A stretch of DNA of 64,000 nucleotides from Candidatus Kuenenia stuttgartensis (GTDB lineage: Bacteria > Planctomycetota > Planctomycetia > Isosphaerales > Isosphaeraceae). A program made the position numbers and the translations under genes. Under the pieces are notes generated by a model. That model saw nothing but the letters and a program-made list of their open reading frames with translations, had not been told where the DNA came from and did not search any database. Positions 47,601 through 57,252 of the stretch are shown piece by piece. Position 1 is the first letter of the stretch; each line of letters opens with the position of its first letter. The stretch covers positions 62,001 to 126,000 of the forward strand of contig CAMBEP010000005.1 in assembly GCA_945865635.1 (NCBI GenBank), given 5' to 3'.

Positions 47601-47799
47601 ATCCAATGAGCTGGCACTTCTCAAGTCACTTCTGGCTGAAGAGCTGGCTCGCTACAAGATAGCGCCCGAGGCCGCAAAAAAAGCGATTTCAAACGGCCAA
47701 TCCAAACCCAATCCGGCACTCGACCCTGCCGAACTTGCTGCCTACACCTTAGTGGGCAATTTACTCCTGAACCTCGACGAAACCGTCATGAAAAACTGA
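44653..47799 (+). CDS. Planctomycete cytochrome-c/DUF1549/DUF1553 exported protein
   Basis: 1048 residues from ATG 44653; an upstream frame to 44500 adds 51 unlikely residues. A signal peptide ([20 protein letters not shown]) is followed by a cytochrome-c-like domain with C54-x-x-C57-H58 ([20 protein letters not shown]). DUF1549 (about 140-370; [43 protein letters not shown]) comes next, then a beta-sandwich insert (about 420-600) and DUF1553 in the C-terminal third ([39 protein letters not shown]). It is probably a periplasmic heme protein acting with the DUF1501 partner 24 bp downstream; the substrate is unknown. Confidence 0.93.
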   Translation: [1048 protein letters not shown]

Positions 47800-47823
47800 C
47801 GTAACCGGAGTCAATCAAAAGCT

Positions 47824-49320
47824 ATGAGCGATCAATCCTTCGAAAAGCCGTTACACGAATACCTAGTCGCCCAGACACGTCGCCAGTTGCTTGCCTCGGC
47901 GGGCCTCTCGGCCGGTTCCATTGCCCTGGCAGGCTTGTTGGGCCAGACGAATCAGGCGACTGCCGCCGACGGCAAGAATTACGGCTCCAGCGTGCATCCC
48001 TCCATGCCTGGTTTGCCCCACTTCCCGGCCAAAGCCAAGCGCATCATTTATCTACACTGGAACGGTGCTCCGTCCCAGCTTGATACCTGGGATTACAAAC
48101 CCGACCTTCACAAGCACTTCGGGATTGACCTTCCCGAATCTGTGCGTAAAGGGCAGCGCCTGACCACAATGACATCCGGTCAGGCCAAGTTCCCTGTGGC
48201 TCCGTCCAAGTTCAAGTTCACCCAAATGGGCCAGAGCGGAATGTGGGCCAGCGAACTGCTGCCTCACATCGGCACGCAGGTCGACAAACTTGCCCTGATG
48301 CGCACGGTATTCACCAATGCCATAAATCACGACCCTGCCTGCACATTTGTCATGACAGGCTCAGAAATCCCGGGCAAGGCGAGTCTGGGTTCGTGGCTGG
48401 CGTATGGTCTTGGGTCTGAGAATGAGGATCTGCCTGCATTCGTTGTGCTGACACCCTCGTGGTCGTCCAAAGGCGGTGCCCAGGCGCTCTTTACGCGGAT
48501 GTGGTCGGCAGGTTATCTCCCCGGTAAATTTTCGGGAGTTGCCTTGCGTGGCCAGGGCGATCCTGTGCTTTACATTCAGAACCCCGATGGCGTGGCCCGC
48601 GACGATCGGAGACGCATGCTGGACACGCTCAACAAGCTCAATCAGTCCAATTACGAGCGATACGCCGACCCGGACACCCTGACACGCATCGCCCAGTATG
48701 AAATGGCCTTCCGGATGCAGGCAAGCGTGCCAGATCTGACCGATTTCTCGAACGAGTCAAAAGAAACCCTTGACCTTTACGGGCCTGAAGTCACCAAGCC
48801 GGGGACTTATGCCGCAAGCTGCCTGCTGGCTCGCCGCCTGGCAGAGCGCAATGTTCGTGCTGTACAAATCTTGCACCGGGGCTGGGATCAGCACAACAAC
48901 TTGCCTACCGAAATTGCATACCAGTGCAAGGATGTTGATCAGCCAACAGCCGCCCTTCTCAAAGACCTTGAAAGGCGAGGGCTTCTGGAAGACACCCTGG
49001 TGGTCTGCGGCGGCGAATTTGGCAGAACCGTCTATTCGCAAGGTGCCCTGACCAAAGAGAATTACGGCCGCGACCACCACCCGAAGAACTTCTGCATGTG
49101 GATGGCGGGTGCAGGTATCAAGGGCGGAACCGTGTATGGCGAGACCGACGATTTCAGCTACAATATTGCCAAAGATCCCGTCAATCTAAACGACCTGAAC
49201 GCCACGGTTCTACACACACTTGGCATAGACCACCGCCGGTTCGTCTTCCCATTCCAAGGGCTCGACCAGCGGCTGACAGGTGTTGAACCCGCTCAGATCG
49301 TCAAGGGCATTCTGGCATAA
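47824..49320 (+). CDS. DUF1501 protein, partner of the first cytochrome-c/DUF1549 protein
   Basis: 498 residues. [20 protein letters not shown] is a Tat-like export signal. Family motifs are [71 protein letters not shown] and [20 protein letters not shown]. The fold is alkaline-phosphatase/sulfatase-like, but activity is unproven. It starts 24 bp after the cytochrome-c/DUF1549 gene, the usual planctomycete pairing. It differs from the 23.9-kb DUF1501 protein at most positions outside the motifs. Confidence 0.93.
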   Translation: MSDQSFEKPLHEYLVAQTRRQLLASAGLSAGSIALAGLLGQTNQATAADGKNYGSSVHPSMPGLPHFPAKAKRIIYLHWNGAPSQLDTWDYKPDLHKHFGIDLPESVRKGQRLTTMTSGQAKFPVAPSKFKFTQMGQSGMWASELLPHIGTQVDKLALMRTVFTNAINHDPACTFVMTGSEIPGKASLGSWLAYGLGSENEDLPAFVVLTPSWSSKGGAQALFTRMWSAGYLPGKFSGVALRGQGDPVLYIQNPDGVARDDRRRMLDTLNKLNQSNYERYADPDTLTRIAQYEMAFRMQASVPDLTDFSNESKETLDLYGPEVTKPGTYAASCLLARRLAERNVRAVQILHRGWDQHNNLPTEIAYQCKDVDQPTAALLKDLERRGLLEDTLVVCGGEFGRTVYSQGALTKENYGRDHHPKNFCMWMAGAGIKGGTVYGETDDFSYNIAKDPVNLNDLNATVLHTLGIDHRRFVFPFQGLDQRLTGVEPAQIVKGILA

Positions 49321-49371
49321 GAGACGATCCAATAACGACTTAATCCATCCCATATCAGGAATCGGCGGCCC

Positions 49372-52300
49372 ATGCATACGTCACATCAGCCTCATGGCAA
49401 GTGGCTCCTGAGAGTCGGTTTTGCACTATGTTTCACTGTGTGCAGGGCCGTTGCTGCGGCTCCCGAACCAGCCGGTGCCGCCGTCGATTTCAATCGCGAC
49501 ATTCGGCCCATTCTTTCAAGCCGGTGTCTGAGTTGTCATGGGGTGGACGAATCCGCCCGCAAGGCGGAACTGAGGCTTGACCAGCGTGCGGATGTGGTTC
49601 GAAACCGCGACGGCTCGCAGGTGATCAAGCCAGGAAGCATTACGGAGAGTGAGCTCATTGCCCGGATCAGCAGCCCGGACAAGGACGAAGTCATGCCGCC
49701 GCCCAAGTCTGGGCCACCGCTCAAGCCAGAAGAGATTGATCTGCTCAGGCGATGGGTGGGGCAAGGTGCAAAATATGCGGAACACTGGGCTTTTCTTCCA
49801 GTGGCAAGCCCTAATATGCCAACAACTTCGAACGATTCCTGGGCAAAATCGCCAATTGATCGATTCATTCTCAACCGTCTTGATCAGGCCGGCCTGAAGC
49901 CCGCAAAGCCAGCCGACAAGCCCACATGGATTCGTCGCTTAAGCCTTGACTTGACAGGCCTTCCGCCAACGCCTGCCGAGGTTGACGCTTATCTTTCAGA
50001 TAGCTCACCCGGTGCGGCTCAGAAGGTGGTGGACCGACTTTTGGATTCGCCCCATTTCGGCGAACGCATGGCCAGAATCTGGCTCGACCTGGCCCGCTAT
50101 GCCGACAGTAAAGGATATGGTTCAGACCCCTTACGCGAATACATGTGGCGCTATCGCGACTGGGTCATTGATGCCTTCAACCGCAACCTGCCTTACGACC
50201 GGTTTATTACCGACCAGATTGCGGGCGACCTCATCCCGAACGCCACCAACGACCAAATGCTGGCCACAGCCTTCCACCGCAACACGATGGCCAACGACGA
50301 AGGCGGAACGGACGACGAGGAGTTTCGAGTGGCCGCGATCAAAGATCGGGTCGACACCACCGGTCAAGTCTTCATGGGCCTGACCGTGGGCTGTGCCAAG
50401 TGCCACACTCACAAATTTGATCCGATCAGCCAGCGCGAGTATTACCAGCTTTTTGCCATATTCAACCAGACCGAAGACAACGACAACCCCAGCGACGAGC
50501 CTCGAATACCCACGCCCACTCCAGCCCAGGCCACCCAGATTGCCGGCCTGGAGCAAAAGATCAAGGCATTGGCGAACTTGCCGGTGCCCAAGGGGAAGGC
50601 ATTTGACGATGCCATGGCCCGATGGACGGAATCCGTGCGCCGGGGAACCGCATGGCAGGTTGTTCGTCCCACGCACCTTGAAACCACCAAAGATCGCACT
50701 GTTGTCGTCAATTCCAATAGTGAAGTGATCGCAAAAGGCACGGCCCTGAAAGCCACGGACACGATCCAATTGAAAGTGCCAAAAGGCACAACAGCCATTA
50801 GGCTTGAAACCCTGGCCGACGAGACCGAAATCAAAGGCCCCGGCCTGAATGCCCATGGAAATTTTGTCCTGAGCAATATTTCAGGCACTCTTGACGATGG
50901 CAAAAAGGCCTTGAGTGGTGCGAGATATGTCCGGATCGAACTGCCTGGCAGCGAGCGCATGATCTCCCTGGCTGAAGTACAAGTCTATCGTGGGCAAGAG
51001 AATATCGCAACCAAAGCAAGTGCATCACAATCTTCCACAGATTTTGCTGGCTCAGCCGCACTGGCCATTGACGGCAACACCAATGGCGATTTCAATTCGG
51101 GCAAATCCGTGACCCACACCGCCGTTTCCAAAGACCCTTGGTGGGAACTTGACCTAAAAGATCAGGCTGGCCAAGTGGATCGTGTCAATATCTGGAATCG
51201 AACTGACAGCAGTCTCGAATTCCGGCTTGCCGGTGCAGTGCTCAGCTTGCTTGATGCCAACCGCAAGCCCTTGTTTAGTCAGATATTGACAGAGCCTCCG
51301 AAACCAAATCGCGAGCTGGTTTTGGGCGGCCCGAAGCCGGTCTCGTTTGCATCGGCAAGTTCAAGCCACGATCAGCCAGGCTTTGAAGTGAGTCGAGCAA
51401 TTGCACCCGCCAAGGCTGGCAAAAACGAGGGATGGGCCATTGGTGGCCTGTTAGGCCGAACCCATGAAGCAATTTTCCGGGTATCAACCCCACTACCGAC
51501 TGGCACCCTGACACTGAAACTGGCCCAGAATTGGGGTGAGAGCCACACACTCGGACGCTACAAATTCACGATTTCCACAGATTCGGAGCCTGGTCTCGCC
51601 TTGCCGGTAGCCATTCGTGACCTAGCCATCGGTTGTGACTGTTGCCGAGCCCCCGCCGACGTGATTAAACTTTCGGAATACTACTGGCGTCATATCGCTC
51701 CTGAGACCAAGACCTCTGCCAAAGAGCGTACAACACTTGAGCAAGAGCTTTCCAAGTTGCGTGCACAGGTGGTCAAAACTCCTGTTTTAAAAGAACTTCC
51801 AGCCGATAAGCGGCGCAAGACCAATATTCTGGTCAAAGGCAATTACACACAGCCCGGCGATGTTGTAGCCCCACGTGTTCTAGGCAGCTTTCATCCTCTG
51901 AAGGCCGAGAAAGGGCGAGACCTGACGCGTCTGGACCTGGCTGGCTGGGTCACGGACAAGTCGAATCCACTGACGGCCAGGGTTGCTGTTAACCGTTTTT
52001 GGGCCATGATTTATGGCCGCGGCCTGGTGGAAACCGAGGAAGATTTTGGAACTCAGGGGCGTTCGCCATCGCATCCGGAATTGCTGGACTATCTGGCAAC
52101 CAGTTTCATGGAAAATGGCTGGGATGTGAAGCGGCTGCTCTCCCAGATTGTCTTGACCTCGACCTATTCCCAATCTTCCCAGATGAGTGAAAAGGCGAGC
52201 CAGATAGACCCTCGCAACGACTTGTTTTCGCATTATCCGAGAAGTCGTCTCGACGCCGAAACGATTCGCGACCAAGCCTTGGCCGTCAGTGGCCTGTTTA

Positions 52301-52866
52301 GCCCAACCATAGGTGGACCATCAGTTTATCCTCCTCAGCCTGCCAATATCTGGCAAGCCGCATTCAATGGCCAGCGCACATGGCCGACCAGCTCCGGCCC
52401 TGATAAATATCGCCGCGGGCTTTACACCTTCTGGCGTCGCACGACCCCCTATCCATCGATGTCTGCATTTGATGCGCCCAGCCGCGAGGTCTGTTCGATC
52501 CGCCGGATTGGTTCCAATACGCCCCTCCAGGCCTATGTCACATTGAACGACCCTGTCTTTGTGGAAGCCGCCCAGGCTCTGGCCCGTCGGATGATCCGCG
52601 ATGGTGGCGTAACACCTGACTCCCGGATATCCTACGGCTACAAGCTGGTCACTTCGCGAGCGATCACTCCCGAACGGTTGAGTGTATTGAATGCGCTTTG
52701 GACTCAGGAACGTGACCGCTACAAGGCCGACCCCATGGCGGCCAAAGCGATGGCTGAAAGCCAGTTGGGAGCCTTGCCCGCAGGTATCCCGACAGACGAA
52801 GCCGCAGCTCTAAGCGTGATTGGCAACGTACTTTTGAATCTTGATGCGGCTCTGACGAAAGGTTGA
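49372..52866 (+). CDS. Second cytochrome-c/DUF1549/DUF1553 protein, with discoidin-like insert
   Basis: 1164 residues. A signal peptide ([20 protein letters not shown]) precedes a cytochrome-c-like motif C52-x-x-C55-H56 ([20 protein letters not shown]). DUF1549 (about 155-385) has [19 protein letters not shown] and [20 protein letters not shown]. An F5/8-type C (discoidin) segment at about 515-640 has [20 protein letters not shown] and [20 protein letters not shown], a carbohydrate-binding fold. The C-terminal DUF1553 carries [20 protein letters not shown]. The discoidin part suggests polysaccharide binding; the DUF1501 gene follows 7 bp later. Confidence 0.93.
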   Translation: [1164 protein letters not shown]

Positions 52867-52873
52867 TCCGGTC

Positions 52874-54364
52874 ATGTCAAATTTGATCCCTCTTGAAGAT
52901 CAGATCCGCACAGAATGGGCTCGCCATGTGACGCGTCGGCACTTTCTGAATCGTTGCCAGGTCGGCTTGGGGGCCTTGGCCTTGGGCCAATCCTTAGGCC
53001 GAAACCGATCAGAATCGGCGGAATCCAGCGTCGCAGAAAAGCTTGGCCCGCTCTCGGTCCGGTCTCCACATCATGCCCCCAAAGCCAAGCGGGTCATCTA
53101 CTTGCACATGAGCGGATCGCCGCCGCAGCAAGATCTTTTTGACTGGAAGCCGGCGCTGGTCAAGCATCACCTGGAGCCTTGTCCTGACGAGATCTTTAAT
53201 GGCGAACGGTTTGCGTTCATCAAAGGTCGCCCCGTGATGCTCGGAACGCCCTGGAAGTTTGCCCGCCATGGCCAATCCGGCCAGTGGGTGAGCGAAGTCA
53301 TACCGGGGATGGCCAAGCATGCCGACGACATGTGCATCATCAATTCCATGATCACCAAAGAGATCAACCACGCCCCTGCCGAGCTTTTCCTCCACACCGG
53401 TGAAAATCGGGCCGGCGGTGCGGCCATCGGGGCCTGGACAACTTACGGGCTTGGCAGTGAGAATCAGAACCTGCCGGGCTTCGTCGTTCTGGTCTCTGGC
53501 GGAACCGATCCTACAGCCGGCAAGTCGGTCTGGGGCAGCGGTGTTCTGCCATCGGTTTATCAAGGGGTGCAGTGTCGAACCGGAACCGAGCCGATCTTCT
53601 TTCTGAATAACCCCGACGGAATGACCCGCGACGATCGACGACGAAGCCTGGATGCTCTCAAAGCCATTAATGAGCAAGAACTTACCGAGTTTGGCGACCC
53701 TGAGACACGAACCCGAATCGAGCAATACGAACTGGCTTTCCGGATGCAGACCAGTGTTCCGGAAGTCATGGACATTGGCAAGGAGGACCCACGAACTTTG
53801 GCCATGTATGGCGCCGAGGTCGGCAAGTCCACTTTCGCCAACAACTGCCTTCTGGCACGCCGCATGGTGGAACAAGGGGTCCGCTACGTCCAGCTTTTCG
53901 ACTGGGGCTGGGACATGCACGGCACCGGAGCGGACAACGACATCGTCACCGGCCTCCCCAAAAAATGTCGAGATGTCGACAAGCCTATCGATGCCCTTCT
54001 AACTGACCTCAAACAGCGAGGAATGCTCGACGATACCCTGGTGGTCTGGGGCGGCGAATTCGGCAGAACCAGCATGAACGAAGCCCGCGGCGGATCAAAA
54101 TTCCTCGGCCGTGATCACCACATCCACTGCTTCTCGATCTGGATGGCTGGTGGTGGTGTAAAGCCAGGCATCACAGTGGGTTCCACCGACGAGCTCGGCT
54201 ATCGGGTCAGCGAAAATGCTTTCGAAATCCGCGACCTGCAAGCCACCATACTCCACCTGCTCGGACTCGATCCGTTCCACCTCAGCTATAAAAGCCAAGG
54301 CCTCAATACCCGACTTATCGGACCAGCCGATACTCCTAAAATCCGCCGCGAAATTCTCGCCTGA
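52874..54364 (+). CDS. DUF1501 protein, partner of the second cytochrome-c/DUF1549 protein
   Basis: 496 residues. VTRRHFLNRCQVGLGALALG is a Tat-type signal. Family motifs are RVIYLHMSGSPPQQDLFDWK, VQLFDWGWDMHGTGADNDIV, LVVWGGEFGRTSMNEARGG and GRDHHIHCFSIWMAGGGVK. It lies 7 bp after the second cytochrome-c/DUF1549 gene, so translation is probably coupled. It is a paralogue of the product at 47.8 kb. Function is unproven. Confidence 0.93.
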   Translation: MSNLIPLEDQIRTEWARHVTRRHFLNRCQVGLGALALGQSLGRNRSESAESSVAEKLGPLSVRSPHHAPKAKRVIYLHMSGSPPQQDLFDWKPALVKHHLEPCPDEIFNGERFAFIKGRPVMLGTPWKFARHGQSGQWVSEVIPGMAKHADDMCIINSMITKEINHAPAELFLHTGENRAGGAAIGAWTTYGLGSENQNLPGFVVLVSGGTDPTAGKSVWGSGVLPSVYQGVQCRTGTEPIFFLNNPDGMTRDDRRRSLDALKAINEQELTEFGDPETRTRIEQYELAFRMQTSVPEVMDIGKEDPRTLAMYGAEVGKSTFANNCLLARRMVEQGVRYVQLFDWGWDMHGTGADNDIVTGLPKKCRDVDKPIDALLTDLKQRGMLDDTLVVWGGEFGRTSMNEARGGSKFLGRDHHIHCFSIWMAGGGVKPGITVGSTDELGYRVSENAFEIRDLQATILHLLGLDPFHLSYKSQGLNTRLIGPADTPKIRREILA

Positions 54365-54372
54365 CACAATCG

Positions 54373-55863
54373 TCAGCCCTTGGTTGACACTTCCAATTCC
54401 CCCATCCACTCCCGGCTTGCCAATCGCCTGACCGCCAAGCCGGTCAAGCAAGCCGTGCAGACCATATAGATGATCTGGTTCGGAGTCCGCCCCGTCCAAG
54501 GCTCCCATGGCCAGGCCACATGGAAAAACTGCGTGTTAAGGCCAAAATAAAGCCAAGTCACTACAAGCAATGCCAACGCGCACAAACGGCCGCCTCGGCA
54601 CCGCTGAAAGCTCGTACTGATCAGCCAGGCGGCCACACAAATCGTGATTCCAACCGGGATCATTACCAAAAACAGCCAGCCTATGCCCGGCACGCTGAAA
54701 TGTTGCTCCGCATTCATTTGCCGAAGCGATTTTCCGCAAATCGGTACCGCCGTTACGGGCAACAACATCAGGTAAGGCCAAAACCTCCCGCCCACGATTC
54801 CAACTATCGGAATCACGGCCATGATAAGCCCAAATTGAATGTAACTTGATATCATCCAAAGGCTCGGAGGCAGAACCACAAATTCCGCTGAAATCAGCAG
54901 AGTCATGTGCACAACCGCCATCATCACTTCCCACTCGGGCCTGATCGAAACCTGCTCCAGTGCGTCGTCTTCGGCGATCAAGTGCCGGTTGGCCCACAGG
55001 CCAAGTGCGAGTATCGACCCAAAAATCATCCCAAAGCTCGTCTCCATCATGTTCCACCAGTTGAAATAAGCGAAATACTCGCGAAACATGGAAAGGGCCC
55101 CGTCCGTAAATACCTCCGGATGCCAGGCATGAAACGACTGCACGCACTGCCCACCCGCAAATCCGACCCCGCCTGCGATATATCCAACAATCGCCATGCG
55201 GCCTGCAAGTTTGTCGCGCCGAATCACCCTCACATAAAAAACCAGCCCCGCAAGTGCCATCAACATGCCGCCCCAAATCTCTGGCCGCGGCTTCAATGAG
55301 GCATTATCAGGCTCAAAATACCAACTGTCCGAGAAATAGATCCGAGGCAGCGTCTTGCTGGCAATGTCAAATGGCCTGTTGATCTGCTCGATCCCCATAA
55401 ACATCAGCCCAATCATCACTCCAAATATCACCAACATCTCAATCGGTTTATAACGCTTGCCGCCCAGCCCCATACCCAGAAAAACCGCCCCAAAGCTAAT
55501 CCAGATTCCACCCTTGATCAATAATCCCAACATTCCCCAACGCAAAGCTTCCAAATTCCCGACCAGCTCCCGGTCGTGGGTCAGGCCGACGGTCTGACCG
55601 TAAGTCATGGATCCGCCTATCCCAATCGCAGCCGTCATCATGGCGGCGGCCCGCGCAGTTGCCAATGAGGACAACCCAGGCGCAAAAAGCACAACCAGTG
55701 TCAACGATGTCAGGCATCCAGCCATGATCGCTCCAGTCTCATGACCATACTGGCCCCTGATGCCCCAGCCCAACCCCCCTGCCATTGCCGTCAATAACAT
55801 CGATCTGATCAGGAAATAACGGCCCGTTTCAACCTTCTCCAATGTGATTTCTTCTGTCATCAT
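54373..55863 (-). CDS. Polytopic membrane protein of unknown function
   Basis: 496 residues with about 12 predicted TM helices and short loops. A glycine-rich first segment (AMAGGLGWGIRGQYGHETGA) is followed by AAMMTAAIGIGGSMTYGQTV and a charged mid-loop (about 170-200) containing FSDSWYFEPDN. I do not recognise the family. Its conserved-looking Gly/His/Glu pattern in the first helices suggests transport or an intramembrane enzyme, but nothing proves it. It is convergent with the DUF1501 gene, 8 bp apart. Confidence 0.75.
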   Translation of the reverse strand: MMTEEITLEKVETGRYFLIRSMLLTAMAGGLGWGIRGQYGHETGAIMAGCLTSLTLVVLFAPGLSSLATARAAAMMTAAIGIGGSMTYGQTVGLTHDRELVGNLEALRWGMLGLLIKGGIWISFGAVFLGMGLGGKRYKPIEMLVIFGVMIGLMFMGIEQINRPFDIASKTLPRIYFSDSWYFEPDNASLKPRPEIWGGMLMALAGLVFYVRVIRRDKLAGRMAIVGYIAGGVGFAGGQCVQSFHAWHPEVFTDGALSMFREYFAYFNWWNMMETSFGMIFGSILALGLWANRHLIAEDDALEQVSIRPEWEVMMAVVHMTLLISAEFVVLPPSLWMISSYIQFGLIMAVIPIVGIVGGRFWPYLMLLPVTAVPICGKSLRQMNAEQHFSVPGIGWLFLVMIPVGITICVAAWLISTSFQRCRGGRLCALALLVVTWLYFGLNTQFFHVAWPWEPWTGRTPNQIIYMVCTACLTGLAVRRLASREWMGELEVSTKG

Positions 55864-56101
55864 TCGGCTCGCTTCTGATTTAGGTTCTGACGTTGATTTG
55901 ATCCCAAGATATCAGATTTCAGAGGAAAAGTGGATCATGACAATTCTCCTAATCAGTATTTTAAAATGCCCATGACTCTCTCCATCCCACGCTCGACTTC
56001 ATAAAAAGACCCCACGACGGACCACAAAATCGCTTTTTCCCAATGCCCAGCCCGCTGGCTGATTGGCTTTAATTCTGTTAAAATAGCTCTGATATCATCA
56101 A

Positions 56102-56638
56102 ATGAAAGGCTTTCCAAAAATGAATTCAGCAATCGTTCGAATTCTTGATCTTGTGGCTTATAACCAACAAGGCCAAATTGTACTGATCATCGAAGTCAAG
56201 GGCCGCACAAACCGATCCACCACCTGGGCCACCCAATTGCGTTGTGCTTTTTACCAAATGCATTCTTACATGTCTATCATCCCCTCCAGTCAATACTTTA
56301 TGCTCGCTCTTCCAGACAAATTATATCTGTGGAAAAATAAAAGCCCGAATTTTGATCCCATGGCAACTCCTTACGAAATCAACCCAGAGCCTTTTTTTGG
56401 TCCATACTACAAAAAAGCAGATGTCGACCCAAACGATTTAAGCGAAAGCTCTTTCGAACTCATCTTGAATTCTTGGATCAATGTACTTGTCTCCTGTGGG
56501 CTTGCTCCTGATCTGCCTTGCGATCAAAGAGAAATTCTTCTCCAATCTGGTCTGATGGATGCCCTCAAAGACTGCCGAATTGAACGCGATGTTAGAGTCG
56601 TCGATGCTGGCAGTATTTCACGCGAGGAGCTTGTATGA
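56102..56638 (+). CDS. PD-(D/E)xK-like protein paired with a PIN gene
   Basis: 178 residues (ATG 56102; ATG 56120 is an equally possible start). ILDLVAYNQQGQIVLIIEVK, with Asp16, Glu31 and Lys33, resembles a PD-(D/E)xK restriction-endonuclease-like core. WATQLRCAFYQM and YFMLALPDKLYLWKN follow, a combination I associate with a family common in cyanobacteria and often next to PIN genes. The stop overlaps the PIN start (ATGA), so the pair is translationally coupled. The role may be nucleic-acid cleavage or antitoxin-like control; neither is shown. Confidence 0.6.
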   Translation: MKGFPKMNSAIVRILDLVAYNQQGQIVLIIEVKGRTNRSTTWATQLRCAFYQMHSYMSIIPSSQYFMLALPDKLYLWKNKSPNFDPMATPYEINPEPFFGPYYKKADVDPNDLSESSFELILNSWINVLVSCGLAPDLPCDQREILLQSGLMDALKDCRIERDVRVVDAGSISREELV

Positions 56639-57252
56639 TTTGCACTTACCTGGAATCCAATTTTATCCTTGAACTTGCGTTTGCCCAAGAACAAAACGAG
56701 AGTTGCAAAGCGATTTTGGCATTGGCGGAATCCGGGACGATAAAACTTGTCTTATCTGCTTTCAGTTTCGGTGAATGTTTTGAGACTTTAGGTCGTCGGA
56801 TCAAAGAAAAGAATGTCTTGCAAAAACAGATCAACACGCAAACCAAACAACTTGAGCGTTCTCAGAATTATAAGCGAGAATTACAACAACTCGAAGATTT
56901 CACAAGTCTACTCGTTAGAATCAACGAGGAGGACCAAAATCGCCTGGACTCCATATTGTCCAGAATGATTGGTGTCTCAGAAATCATTCCACTCGATAAA
57001 GATGTCGTTCAAGTCGCAAATCTTTATCGCAAACAATTCAAGCTGGAAGCCCAAGATTCTATCGTATTTGCATCGATTATCTCCCACCTCAAATCTTCCA
57101 AGCCATCGAAACGCTGTTTCTGAAACCGAAATAGTCGTGACTTTAACGACCCTGATATCCGCCAAGCCTTGTCCGATCATGATTGCAAACTTCTCTTTGG
57201 ATTTGATTCTGGGATCCAATTCATTTCTGGTCATGCCCCTCACCACCCATGA
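56635..57252 (+). pseudogene. PIN-domain nuclease gene interrupted by an in-frame TGA
   Basis: Residues 1-162 read as a PIN domain: TYLESNFILELAFAQEQNES, LVLSAFSFGECFETLGRR, and EAQDSIVFASIISHLKS with acidic residues at the metal-site positions (the first is Glu rather than Asp). A TGA at 57121-57123 stops it. In the same frame the next codons give NRNSRDFNDPDIRQALSDHD and CKLLFGFDSGIQFIS, the normal conserved end of this PIN family, to TGA 57252. The expected residue at the stop is Leu, so one T-to-G change (TTA to TGA) explains it. The C-terminal aspartates are lost in the short product. Confidence 0.72.

Noticed and set aside
53009..53920. 303-codon minus-strand frame
   Set aside because: Antisense to the DUF1501 gene at 52874-54364; no supporting motifs.
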